Of a stretch of DNA of 64,000 bases, positions 55,438 through 62,769 are shown piece by piece (position 1 is the first letter of the stretch; each line of letters opens with the position of its first letter). The stretch is from Symmachiella dynata (GTDB lineage: Bacteria > Planctomycetota > Planctomycetia > Planctomycetales > Planctomycetaceae). The stretch spans positions 3,401,001 to 3,465,000 of the forward strand of contig NZ_CP036276.1 in assembly GCF_007747995.1 (NCBI RefSeq), in the 5' to 3' direction. The translations under genes and the position numbers were made by a program. The notes under the pieces were generated by a model. The model made no database searches and had not been told where the DNA came from. It was given only the letters and a program-made list of their open reading frames with translations.

Positions 55438-56416
55438 CCGAATGCACCTCTCTTGCAAGAACATCTGCGATCGCTTCATCTATCGGAAGGCCAGCAGAAT
55501 CAACAAGCCATGCCCATTCGCCCGTCGGGTTAATCTCGAGGAAAAAGTATTTCCCGTCACACAGTGCGAGGTCAACACCTCCAAAACGCAATCCCAATTT
55601 TCGAACGATTTCGCGGCACAATGTCTCTGTCGGCGACGGCAGTTCTATATTTTTGAATTCAACATCACGTTTATTACATCGCCAATCGCCGGAAACTGGC
55701 TTGCCACCTGTGGTAATACTCGCGGCAAACACTTGGTCTTCAACGACAGTCACACGAATATCCACTTTGTCGATTAACGCAGCCTGTATTGTTGCTGGTG
55801 CAGATTGCCAAACGAGTGGTTCCAACTCATGTCGTGAGCAAAACGTTGTAAAGCCGAACATTTCACGACCACCATAGCGTAACAACACCGTGTCCAACCC
55901 TTTGACAGCTACTTCGTCACAGTCGTTACCCAAACAATTTGGATGCGGTGAATTAGTTATGCGTGTGTCTGGAACCGAAAATCCGATTTCCGCTGCAAGG
56001 GAGAGTTGCACAGCCTTGTGTTCGGCTTTGTACGTCGCCGTCGGATCGTTTACCCAGCAAGCCTCCCTGAAAAGCATTAAATTTCGCAAAAAAGCCGCCC
56101 ATTGAATGCGAGAAAATCGCTCATCAGGAGACTGGGAGTCATCCCCATAGTCGCGGAGAAATACTGGTCGACGAAAGAATACAGACCGCAAGCATGCAGG
56201 GGTAACACAATGTCTTTGACGTCCGATAGTCATCGTAAGACGCCTTGCCAACGGGTCTAATTCAATTAATGACTTCGACAAATCCTCTGAATTTACCCGA
56301 AGATATTCAATTCCTCTCCGCCGCAACTGTGTCACAATAAAGTCACATGTGAGGTCATACCGGCTCGATAATAAAAGTACTTCCGGATGCCTTTCGCTAA
56401 ACACTGTTGATGTCAC
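55430..56416 (-). CDS. Graspetide-type ATP-grasp ligase (MvdC/MvdD-like)
   Basis: 328 residues from the GTG at 56416, seven bases after the small peptide gene's stop; the frame is open to 56563 but that part overlaps the peptide gene. Pre-ATP-grasp region ~1-130 (EVLLLSSRYDLTCDFIVTQL). ATP-grasp core: LSLAAEIGFSVPDTRITNSP, then AALIDKVDIRVTVVEDQVFA, CREIVRKLGLRFGGVDLAL and the metal/ATP end FFLEINPTGEWAWLVDSAGL. The EINPxGxWxW signature and length match ligases that form lactones or lactams in ribosomal peptides (microviridin-like graspetides). Some residues (KGLDTVLLRYGG) replace the usual K-x-L. Between a 69-residue peptide gene and a membrane protein gene, all coupled. Confidence 0.82.
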   Translation of the reverse strand: MTSTVFSERHPEVLLLSSRYDLTCDFIVTQLRRRGIEYLRVNSEDLSKSLIELDPLARRLTMTIGRQRHCVTPACLRSVFFRRPVFLRDYGDDSQSPDERFSRIQWAAFLRNLMLFREACWVNDPTATYKAEHKAVQLSLAAEIGFSVPDTRITNSPHPNCLGNDCDEVAVKGLDTVLLRYGGREMFGFTTFCSRHELEPLVWQSAPATIQAALIDKVDIRVTVVEDQVFAASITTGGKPVSGDWRCNKRDVEFKNIELPSPTETLCREIVRKLGLRFGGVDLALCDGKYFFLEINPTGEWAWLVDSAGLPIDEAIADVLAREVHSDV

Positions 56417-56423
56417 GGTTATT

Positions 56424-56633
56424 CTACTCGCCTTTCTGGTCTTCGCCGGTTTCAATATCCTGTTTTTTTGTTTGTGGGCCTTCGCGGCCGGGGGTTTCAA
56501 CCCATAGGTCACCGCTTGCGATAACTGTCCACGCTCCAATATTATCGTCGTATTTGCAGCCATCAGGAGTCAAATTTACATCCTGTCGCGAATACCAATG
56601 TGCACGTTGGATTAGCGGATGCTCATTGCTCAT
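56424..56633 (-). CDS. Small peptide, candidate substrate of the ATP-grasp ligase
   Basis: 69 residues from the ATG at 56633, with AAGGA eight bases in front. Residues ~1-45 are ordered-looking and Trp/Asp-rich (HPLIQRAHWYSRQDVNLTPD, DNIGAWTVIASGDLWVE). The last ~20 residues are short, polar and dense in Thr/Lys (47, 55, 56, 57, 62, 67) and Asp/Glu (59, 61, 64, 65, 69), i.e. possible donors and acceptors for omega-ester or amide links (TKKQDIETGEDQKGE). The classical microviridin leader motif (PFFARFL) is absent. Its stop lies seven bases from the ligase start. I infer precursor function from position and composition only. Confidence 0.6.
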   Translation of the reverse strand: MSNEHPLIQRAHWYSRQDVNLTPDGCKYDDNIGAWTVIASGDLWVETPGREGPQTKKQDIETGEDQKGE

Positions 56634-57219
56634 TACGTTTTCCTTCTCTCTCAATTGCTCAAAAGCGGGTTATTGGTCGAACGATATGACCGTCAAGTCT
56701 TGCTAAGTCGCTGTGAATCGACAGATAATGTCGTTTAAAAAATGCAGGTAAACCCAAATTTACATCAAGGCAATAACGATCGTATTTCTTCCGGGGTTAA
56801 CTCATTGTACGATCCGCAATATGGCCCACCCCCTATTCGTGGGGAATTGAGGATAACAGTTTGTTTGAACACCGATGCTACGCGCCGACATGAATTCGGC
56901 GAATGGAGATAGGCGAAGATTACCTCAGAAACTACTTGCAGATGTACCTCTACTTCTTCACACAGTGAAGCAAACGCGACAACTACACTTGTACAAGCAA
57001 AATGCACGTTCGCCCATGGTGGCTGTTACGTCCCAGTCAATCCTTCGTATTCAAGTATACCGAAACCCTTAATCGAGGAGCAAATGTATCTCTCGTCGGA
57101 GCCGGCGCCCAGGACGGATTTACACGAGTCAGATGCTCCCTTTAGAGTCGATGACGCGACACTTGCCCAACGCTCTATGTTAATTTGTATTCAATTGGGC
57201 CTGCAGTTGACGCGATCCA
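56634..57219. other. Intergenic stretch with one weak frame
   Basis: Presumed promoter region of the peptide/ATP-grasp operon. A GTG-started minus-strand frame of 80 codons (57007 to 56765) ends in a protein-like NELTPEEIRSLLP but begins poorly. It could be a small unrecognised gene or a remnant; I do not call it. Confidence 0.4.
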
Positions 57220-57657
57220 CTAACGTGGGAAACGAAGAAGTTTCTTAAAGATGCGTATAACGCTCCAACAGCTAACTACGGTACACGCCAGTAATCCCAT
57301 CCAGAGTGAAACAGCCCAATGCGGCCATTGCTCATTGGAAAAGTCTTTCAGCAACCCAAGCCCGCTCACGATAGCCATAACGAAAGAAGACATCATTGCA
57401 AAATCGATCTTGTCCATCACCGACTCGTAACGGTCCGTCTTACGAAGGTGCTGGATGATCTTGCTGTCTTCAATCGACAAGAGTATAGACTGGGCAGCCG
57501 CCAAAAATCCCACCGCGATCCCGGAAACACTGATCACGGCACCCAACAATTCGACGGAAGTGTTGGGAGGTCTAAATCCTGCGCAGAACACATAGTGAGT
57601 GATAGAAACCACAATTCCGAGGAGAATTGGCAGATGTTTTTCCAGAAACACTTTCAT
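57220..57657 (-). CDS. Four-TM membrane protein of a two-gene accessory unit
   Basis: 145 residues from the ATG at 57657; the longer frame to 57765 overlaps the upstream gene. Four predicted helices: ~7-27 (PILLGIVVSITHYVFC), ~35-58 (AVISVSGIAVGFLAAAQSIL), ~84-103 (FAMMSSFVMAIVSGLGLL) and ~112-135. A cytoplasmic loop between 2 and 3 is charged (KIIQHLRKTDRYESVMDKID). Starts 14 bases after the DUF6731-like gene's stop. Not recognised; the arrangement recalls two-gene defence systems with a membrane partner such as Kiwa, without sequence proof. Confidence 0.62.
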   Translation of the reverse strand: MKVFLEKHLPILLGIVVSITHYVFCAGFRPPNTSVELLGAVISVSGIAVGFLAAAQSILLSIEDSKIIQHLRKTDRYESVMDKIDFAMMSSFVMAIVSGLGLLKDFSNEQWPHWAVSLWMGLLACTVVSCWSVIRIFKKLLRFPR

Positions 57658-57670
57658 TTTCAATGCTCTG

Positions 57671-58546
57671 TTATTTCCCCAGAATGCTATTGATTTCCGA
57701 CTTGCGATTCTGCCAAGCCTGGGATAACGCATCGCGACGTTCTTCATAAGGTAGCCTCCGATCATCGTCTAGTGTGATTTCAGCCATTTCCACGATGCGA
57801 TCCTTAATAAGGTCAATTACCTCCAATGGATCGCTTTGGTCTTTTGCCCCAGAAACCCTCAGCTTTCTGAGTTCCACATCGCCTTCTGTTCCTCTATTAA
57901 TCAATCCTTTAATGAACTGAAAGACACCAGATGCCGAGAGGGAGCCAGATCGTTCATATCCCATCGACACAGACAACTGCACTGAAGGTCCATCTAGGAT
58001 TCTCATCGCATCAATGAATTTAGTATCGGTCAATGATGCGTCCTCAACGATCGAGGGATTATTTGCACCGGCAATGCTAATTTCCAGAGAGCGGATATGC
58101 TGCATGGCTAGAAACCTTTTCATCGCATGTTTCTGGAGTATCGGCTGCAATTCGACATACTCGATTCTGGAGGCATGCTCAAATAGTCGACAGAAACTCG
58201 TCATTGTAACGCCGTGCCTATTCCGCTGAAGAACAAGCACATTCAAATCCGGGTGATATTCGAATGCCGTCTCTTCTCCAACACCCTCATCAGGATCAAG
58301 TTCGAAAGCATCTAAATCCCCTGATAGGCTTGCCTTTGATGGCATTGCATCCATTCGTATGTTGATGGTCTCTCCCCGCCACACGCCAGAAGACTTTGAA
58401 AGTTCGTGCAATCGTAGGTATTTCCCCAACACGCCAAATGTTCTTTTTACCCTCTTAACCTTTTTCGCTTCCTTGAGAACTTCTGCAAACTCTTTTCCGT
58501 CACTGCATTCCACCTTAAAAAAGTCGATTGCAACGCTTTTCGACAT
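57671..58546 (-). CDS. DUF6731-like soluble protein
   Basis: 291 residues. Features of the DUF6731 group as I know it: an N-terminal strand (SVAIDFFKVEC), WRGETINIRMDAMPSKA near 60, the acidic GVGEETAFEYHPDLNVLVLQ (~88-108) followed by RNRHGVTMTSF, and a C-terminal helical region (DPLEVIDLIKDRIVEMAEIT). No catalytic motif is evident. It is AT-richer than the phage genes on both sides, and is followed by a four-TM gene in the same operon. Function of the family is not established to my knowledge; an accessory or defence role is inferred from the prophage position. Confidence 0.65.
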   Translation of the reverse strand: MSKSVAIDFFKVECSDGKEFAEVLKEAKKVKRVKRTFGVLGKYLRLHELSKSSGVWRGETINIRMDAMPSKASLSGDLDAFELDPDEGVGEETAFEYHPDLNVLVLQRNRHGVTMTSFCRLFEHASRIEYVELQPILQKHAMKRFLAMQHIRSLEISIAGANNPSIVEDASLTDTKFIDAMRILDGPSVQLSVSMGYERSGSLSASGVFQFIKGLINRGTEGDVELRKLRVSGAKDQSDPLEVIDLIKDRIVEMAEITLDDDRRLPYEERRDALSQAWQNRKSEINSILGK

Positions 58547-58727
58547 GATTTACCCCCAGAGACAAAGTTGACCAACGCAACTGGCAGTATATCGTCGGAA
58601 CGAAGAGATATCCCTTTTTTTCTGGGAAGTATTGCAATCATGTTAATCCCGCTAGAAAATCCGTGGAGGCGCGTTTGCATTTCACACTGCCCTCAAGATC
58701 AGGGAGCCGCACACGCACATTTCAGCC

Positions 58728-58919
58728 TTAGGGATTTCCAATTACGCACTCCCAAGTCGTAATCCGCTCCCCACACTTCCGGCACTCCCGCCGCCGCACC
58801 AATTTGCCGCCTTTCGCGGCCCGCGTATAGATCACTCGCAAGCGCCGATGGCCGCAGGCACCGCACTGCAAGCCACGCTGGTGGACCAATCTGTCGTCGC
58901 ATTTTTGACGTTCGATCAT
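58728..58919 (-). CDS. Small NrdR-like zinc-ribbon protein, second copy
   Basis: 63 residues. Ribbon LQCGACGHRRLRVIYTRA...CRKCGERITTWECVIG. Similar design to 53805-53999 (two CxxC pairs around a basic RRR stretch ending in RRKI/GERI-T). ATG overlaps the DUF1937 stop by four bases, so it is translationally coupled. A phage accessory protein of unknown role. Confidence 0.75.
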   Translation of the reverse strand: MIERQKCDDRLVHQRGLQCGACGHRRLRVIYTRAAKGGKLVRRRECRKCGERITTWECVIGNP

Positions 58920-59296
58920 TGTCGTTCCGCCTCCCTTACGATTTCGTCTGGACTCAATGCCATGCCGACGCGCTGCCCGACATTGACATACCGCACCGAT
59001 TTGCCCAGATCGTTCGCCAAAACCAATTCCGCCTGCACACCGCGGCTTTCCTGCCAGCCGTCCAACATGAGCACCACCACCTCATCGCACTGTTCCAAGA
59101 ACCGGCGGTCGTGGGCTTCCCAAAACGACCAATCCGTCGGCACGCCGTACAACGAAATTGCGTGCCCATGTGCCACCGGCGAAAACACCACTTCACCAGC
59201 GCGAATCAATCTCGCCGCCACGCGGCAGGCCGCACGAAACCGGCGCTCTCGGACAATCGCGTCCGGATGTGAATACGGGCTGGCCAAATAGATCAT
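58916..59296 (-). CDS. DUF1937 (nucleoside 2-deoxyribosyltransferase-like) protein
   Basis: 126 residues from the ATG at 59296, which overlaps the methyltransferase stop as ATGA; the frame beyond is a Gly/Arg shadow. Family signatures: MIYLASPYSHPDAIVRERRF, VVFSPVAHGHAISLYGVPTD, CDEVVVLMLDGWQESRGVQ and AELVLANDLGKSVRYV. Related to nucleoside 2-deoxyribosyltransferases, so a role in phage nucleotide salvage or modified-base metabolism is plausible. Small, soluble, in the phage replication operon. Confidence 0.88.
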   Translation of the reverse strand: MIYLASPYSHPDAIVRERRFRAACRVAARLIRAGEVVFSPVAHGHAISLYGVPTDWSFWEAHDRRFLEQCDEVVVLMLDGWQESRGVQAELVLANDLGKSVRYVNVGQRVGMALSPDEIVREAERQ

Positions 59297-60612
59297 GCCG
59301 ATGCCTCCTGCAAAGCCGCCACCCGCTCCGCCTTCCGCCCCGTGAATTGTTCCCAACGCTGGACGATCACGTCGCAGTACGGTGGGTCCAGTTCCATCAA
59401 GTAAGCCTTGCGGCCCGTCTGTTCGCACCCAATGAGTGTGGAGCCGCTACCACCGAACAGGTCGAGCACGTTTTCACCTGATCGCGATGAGTACTGAATC
59501 GCCCTAACTGCCAGCTCGACCGGCTTCTCCGTCAAATGAATCATGCTCTGCGGATTGACCTTCTTGACAGCCCACAGATCGGTCGCATTGTTGGGGCCGA
59601 AGAACTTGTGAGCCGCGCCCTCCTTCCAACCGTAGAAACACCATTCATGAGCCCCCATGAAATCTTTTCTTGTCAAAACCGGATGCTGCTTGTCCCAGAT
59701 GATGGCCTGTGAGAAATACAATCCATGCTTCTTCAGAAATGGCGGATAGTTCGCGCAGTTGGCATAGCCGCCCCAAATGTAAAACCCGCGACCCGGTACC
59801 AACACGCGGGCCGCATTACCGAACCACGCATCGAGCAGCCGGTCGAATTCTTCGTCGGATACGAAGTCGTTTTCCAGCGGTCGATCCTTGGCTCGCATTT
59901 TTTTGTGCGTCGCCTTCGCCTTCTCCGGGTGACGTTCCAGGTCGAATTTCTGATGGTGCTTGTTGGTTTTTGCAAAGCTGCTGTTGCCAGCGGCGATCGC
60001 ATTATTAGAGCGCGGCTCAACTTTGACGTTGTACGGCGGATCAGTATTCACCAATTGAATCACGGCGCCGTCTAGTAACCGATCCACATCCTGCGGGTTG
60101 CTGCTGTCACCGCACAGCAAGCGATGGTCGCCAAGAAGCCACAAGTCGCCCGGCTGTGAGACGGCCTCATCCGGAGGTTCCGGCACGTCATCGGGGTCAG
60201 TTAGTCCCTCCTTCGCACCAGGATCGAGAATTTCTACGAGATCGTCTTGCGAAAACCCGAGCAAGTCGAGGTCAAATTCCATTCCCTGCAGGTCTGCCAG
60301 TTCGATGGGGAGCAGGTCGAAGTCCCATTCCGCCAATTCCGACGTCTTGTTGTCGGCCAAGCGGTAGGCCTTGACCTGCGCCGGCGTCAGTCCATTCGCG
60401 ACGTGCACCGGAACGACTTCCAGCCCTAGCTTCTGGGCGGCTTTGTATCTCGTGTGCCCAACGATAATCACACCTTCGTCATCGACGACAACCGGTTGGC
60501 GGAAACCGAATTCCTGAATCGATCGTGCAACGGCATCGATTGCGCCATCGTTGATCCGGGGATTGTTCGCGTATTGTCTGATGTCCGCCAGTTTCCGCAT
60601 TTCAATTTTCAT
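59293..60612 (-). CDS. ParB-like domain + DNA (adenine/cytosine-N4) methyltransferase
   Basis: 439 residues from the ATG at 60612; a TTG four codons earlier is possible. ParB/sulfiredoxin-like N-terminal domain ~1-95 (YANNPRINDGAIDAVARSIQ, GVIIVGHTRYKAAQKLGL). Methyltransferase: VNTDPPYNVKVEPR (motif IV, ~192), a ~110-residue insertion, then VLDLFGGSGSTLIGCEQTGR (motif I, ~385). Motif IV before I is the beta order. Phage methyltransferases of this type mask DNA from host restriction; here the host DNA also carries a type I RM 25 kb away. ATGA overlap with DUF1937. Confidence 0.93.
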   Translation of the reverse strand: MKIEMRKLADIRQYANNPRINDGAIDAVARSIQEFGFRQPVVVDDEGVIIVGHTRYKAAQKLGLEVVPVHVANGLTPAQVKAYRLADNKTSELAEWDFDLLPIELADLQGMEFDLDLLGFSQDDLVEILDPGAKEGLTDPDDVPEPPDEAVSQPGDLWLLGDHRLLCGDSSNPQDVDRLLDGAVIQLVNTDPPYNVKVEPRSNNAIAAGNSSFAKTNKHHQKFDLERHPEKAKATHKKMRAKDRPLENDFVSDEEFDRLLDAWFGNAARVLVPGRGFYIWGGYANCANYPPFLKKHGLYFSQAIIWDKQHPVLTRKDFMGAHEWCFYGWKEGAAHKFFGPNNATDLWAVKKVNPQSMIHLTEKPVELAVRAIQYSSRSGENVLDLFGGSGSTLIGCEQTGRKAYLMELDPPYCDVIVQRWEQFTGRKAERVAALQEASA

Positions 60613-60644
60613 GAGGTCTCGCAATCCTTAAATAATCTGTTACC

Positions 60645-60782
60645 TCAACCGAGCAGTTTCACAGCATCGGTCTGCAACCGCCAATTCTCGATGAGCACCG
60701 GACGCACATGCTGCGACTTGAGTTTCGTTTCGTCATGCCTGTCGCGGATTTCATCGTTGGCCTTCCATGTTTCAGCCAGCAT
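60645..60782 (-). CDS. Small basic/acidic helical protein (45 aa), tentative
   Basis: ATG at 60782, stop at 60645-60647: LAETWKANDEIRDRHDETKL, then a short KSQHVRPVLIENWRLQTDAV end. Codon usage resembles its neighbours, and it lies 33 bases before the methyltransferase on the same strand in an otherwise tightly packed operon. No family recognised. Confidence 0.45.
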   Translation of the reverse strand: MLAETWKANDEIRDRHDETKLKSQHVRPVLIENWRLQTDAVKLLG

Positions 60783-60835
60783 CTTGTGTCATGCCAAAGG
60801 GTTAAGGTGATTCGGACAACCAAAACAAACTGTCA

Positions 60836-60991
60836 TTAATAGCGCGACTGTTTTCGCGGGGGGCACCTTGAACAGATCGCCCCAAAGTACCTATTGGCAT
60901 TTCTGTGGCAGCCCCACCTAGGTGTCACTGGAGCAACCAGCCGAACAATGTCATTGGCGGAAAGCATATTCAGCGGTGAAGTCACGGACAT
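60836..60991 (-). CDS. Small protein after the helicase (51 aa), tentative
   Basis: ATG at 60991 overlaps the helicase stop by ten bases (TCCGTGA inside both). Reads SVTSPLNMLSANDIVRLVAP then RWGCHRNANRYFGAICSRCP and a basic tail; the Cys/His residues could form a small metal site. Unrecognised; supported mainly by packing and frame. Confidence 0.45.
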   Translation of the reverse strand: MSVTSPLNMLSANDIVRLVAPVTPRWGCHRNANRYFGAICSRCPPRKQSRY

Positions 60992-62769
60992 GGCGCGACC
61001 TCCTCGGCGGAATTGATCACAAGCCGCCAACCGGAGCGTTCGCCGATCTTTTGCACGAGGCCACGGCGTTCGAGGTCGTTGAGGTACTCGCGGACGCGTC
61101 GCGGCTTCATATTGACCGTGGTGGCAAGCTGTGATGTGCTAACGGCGGTTTTTCCTAAATAGATATTATTAGGGAAAACCGCCGTTAATTTCTGGAGCGC
61201 GTTCAATATCGCAACACTGGCATCGTTGAGGATTTCGACTCCGGTATCCGAAAGGGGCAGACCACACTCCTCATCGGAGAGGACGAGGACTTCACACCCG
61301 GTTTCCAGGATGCCGCGGCCCCGACCGGTGGCCTGCACGATCTGAGCGCGGACGAGATCTTGGTGGGCGCGTCGCCACGCCTCATTCTTGTAGCCGCGCG
61401 AATTCACTTTCGTGGGTTCCTGCGACTCGGTCTCGCCGTGCCAGTAGATAACACCCCATTCCGGTTCGCAGGTAGCGGCACTCATTTCGCCGATTTGCAC
61501 GAGATGTTTGGCGATTGCCGCAGGCGGAATCCGCGGCGTTCCAGCCACGATGATCAGATCGCATTTGTGGTGCCAATCATTGGATGATCGTTCCTCGCCA
61601 CTCCCGAAATAACTGATCTTGGCGATTCGCTCATCGAAACCGGCCCCCAACTTCTTCAGGGCCGACATGTGTGTACTGTGGCCAATTATGCCAATGCGGC
61701 GGAACTGCGGTCGGTCGGCCATTACTCCGCGAATCAGGCCGCGAACGGTCTTGGCGGAGGTCCGCCGGGTAATGTCGCGCGGGATTTGTACCGCCTTCTT
61801 GCGGAGTTCGATGTGTCCGTCTGGTGTGGCTTGGTGAACCGCGTGGCCAACGATCGCTTCGACGTGTTCGGTGTCGGCCGTAGCGTCATTGATCCATACC
61901 ACGCAATTCATCGGCGGCGGATTATCGATCACGCCGACGACCGATTTCTTCAGATACGCATTCCCCTGTCCGCCTCCCTTGTGAAATCGCCGCTCAACAA
62001 TGATTGCCGCCAAATGGAGTTTGCCCGCAGCGGCTGTCAGCAAGAACCGCCACGGCTGATCCCGGAAATCGATGTTCGCGCGGCGGATGCTAAAGAACAG
62101 CGTGCGTTCGAAACCGGCGGGAACTCTGGCTGTCTCCGGAGGCGACCATTCAACCGTCTGGTCGGCAGCTTCAATCGCCTGGAATAAATGCTCCAAAAGC
62201 CCTGACATCAGCCGGAAATACACGTATTGGCGTTCCCGGCGGATGGCCAGTTCCTCATCCTGGTACCGATTGCCATCGTCGTCGACACGGGTCGCATCGC
62301 CAAACCAATTGAGGGATGCCGGATCATTGAGAATGTAGTCTTGAATCAACAACCGTGCCTGAACGATGTCACAGAGACTGATCTCGGCCGGCGGCCTCAG
62401 CAAGCTGATCGCATCTTCATGAATCGAAAGGTACTCACGGCTTTGCGATAATTCCGCGAGGCCGGTGTATTCCGCTCGCTTGTGCGTCGCAATTGCCACG
62501 TGGGCATCTGCTACCGTCATTAACAGGCCCAAATATCCCGACTCGCGACATTTTTTGCGAAACTCGCAAGCCGGGCAGACGGCTTGGACGACCGACAGGC
62601 CCATCCCCTCGGCAATGTTGGAGTTGTCGTTCCAGCAATTCTGTGGGCGCTCGCCCGTGTCTTCGGTCATACGCGGCGGATAACAGGCGGCAATGATGTC
62701 GTTTCGCTCGTATTGCTCGCGCACCTCGTCACAATTTTCGTGAGTTGGATAAATAAGTAGCGACCTCAT
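60982..62769 (-). CDS. Phage SF2-type helicase, lacking its own motif I
   Basis: 595 residues from the ATG at 62769, which has GGAGG eight bases before it and overlaps the primase stop as ATGA; the frame goes further upstream but only as a shadow of the primase. Begins SLLIYPTHENCDEVREQYER, i.e. helicase motif Ia, directly without a P-loop. A Cys cluster (CPACEFRKKC) is followed by DAHVAIATHKR and LSIHEDAISLL (DEAD-like HEDA), later RRIGIIGHSTHMSALKKL, and QATGRGRGIL for motif VI. A C-terminal winged helix (TSQLATTVNMKPRRVREYLN) ends it. The missing Walker A is at the end of the preceding primase protein, so both halves are needed for one ATPase. Confidence 0.8.
   Translation of the reverse strand: MRSLLIYPTHENCDEVREQYERNDIIAACYPPRMTEDTGERPQNCWNDNSNIAEGMGLSVVQAVCPACEFRKKCRESGYLGLLMTVADAHVAIATHKRAEYTGLAELSQSREYLSIHEDAISLLRPPAEISLCDIVQARLLIQDYILNDPASLNWFGDATRVDDDGNRYQDEELAIRRERQYVYFRLMSGLLEHLFQAIEAADQTVEWSPPETARVPAGFERTLFFSIRRANIDFRDQPWRFLLTAAAGKLHLAAIIVERRFHKGGGQGNAYLKKSVVGVIDNPPPMNCVVWINDATADTEHVEAIVGHAVHQATPDGHIELRKKAVQIPRDITRRTSAKTVRGLIRGVMADRPQFRRIGIIGHSTHMSALKKLGAGFDERIAKISYFGSGEERSSNDWHHKCDLIIVAGTPRIPPAAIAKHLVQIGEMSAATCEPEWGVIYWHGETESQEPTKVNSRGYKNEAWRRAHQDLVRAQIVQATGRGRGILETGCEVLVLSDEECGLPLSDTGVEILNDASVAILNALQKLTAVFPNNIYLGKTAVSTSQLATTVNMKPRRVREYLNDLERRGLVQKIGERSGWRLVINSAEEVAPCP

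Noticed and set aside
56417-56563. N-terminal extension of the ATP-grasp protein
   Set aside because: It overlaps the small peptide gene, which has its own good ribosome-binding site, and adds basic low-complexity residues not seen in the family.
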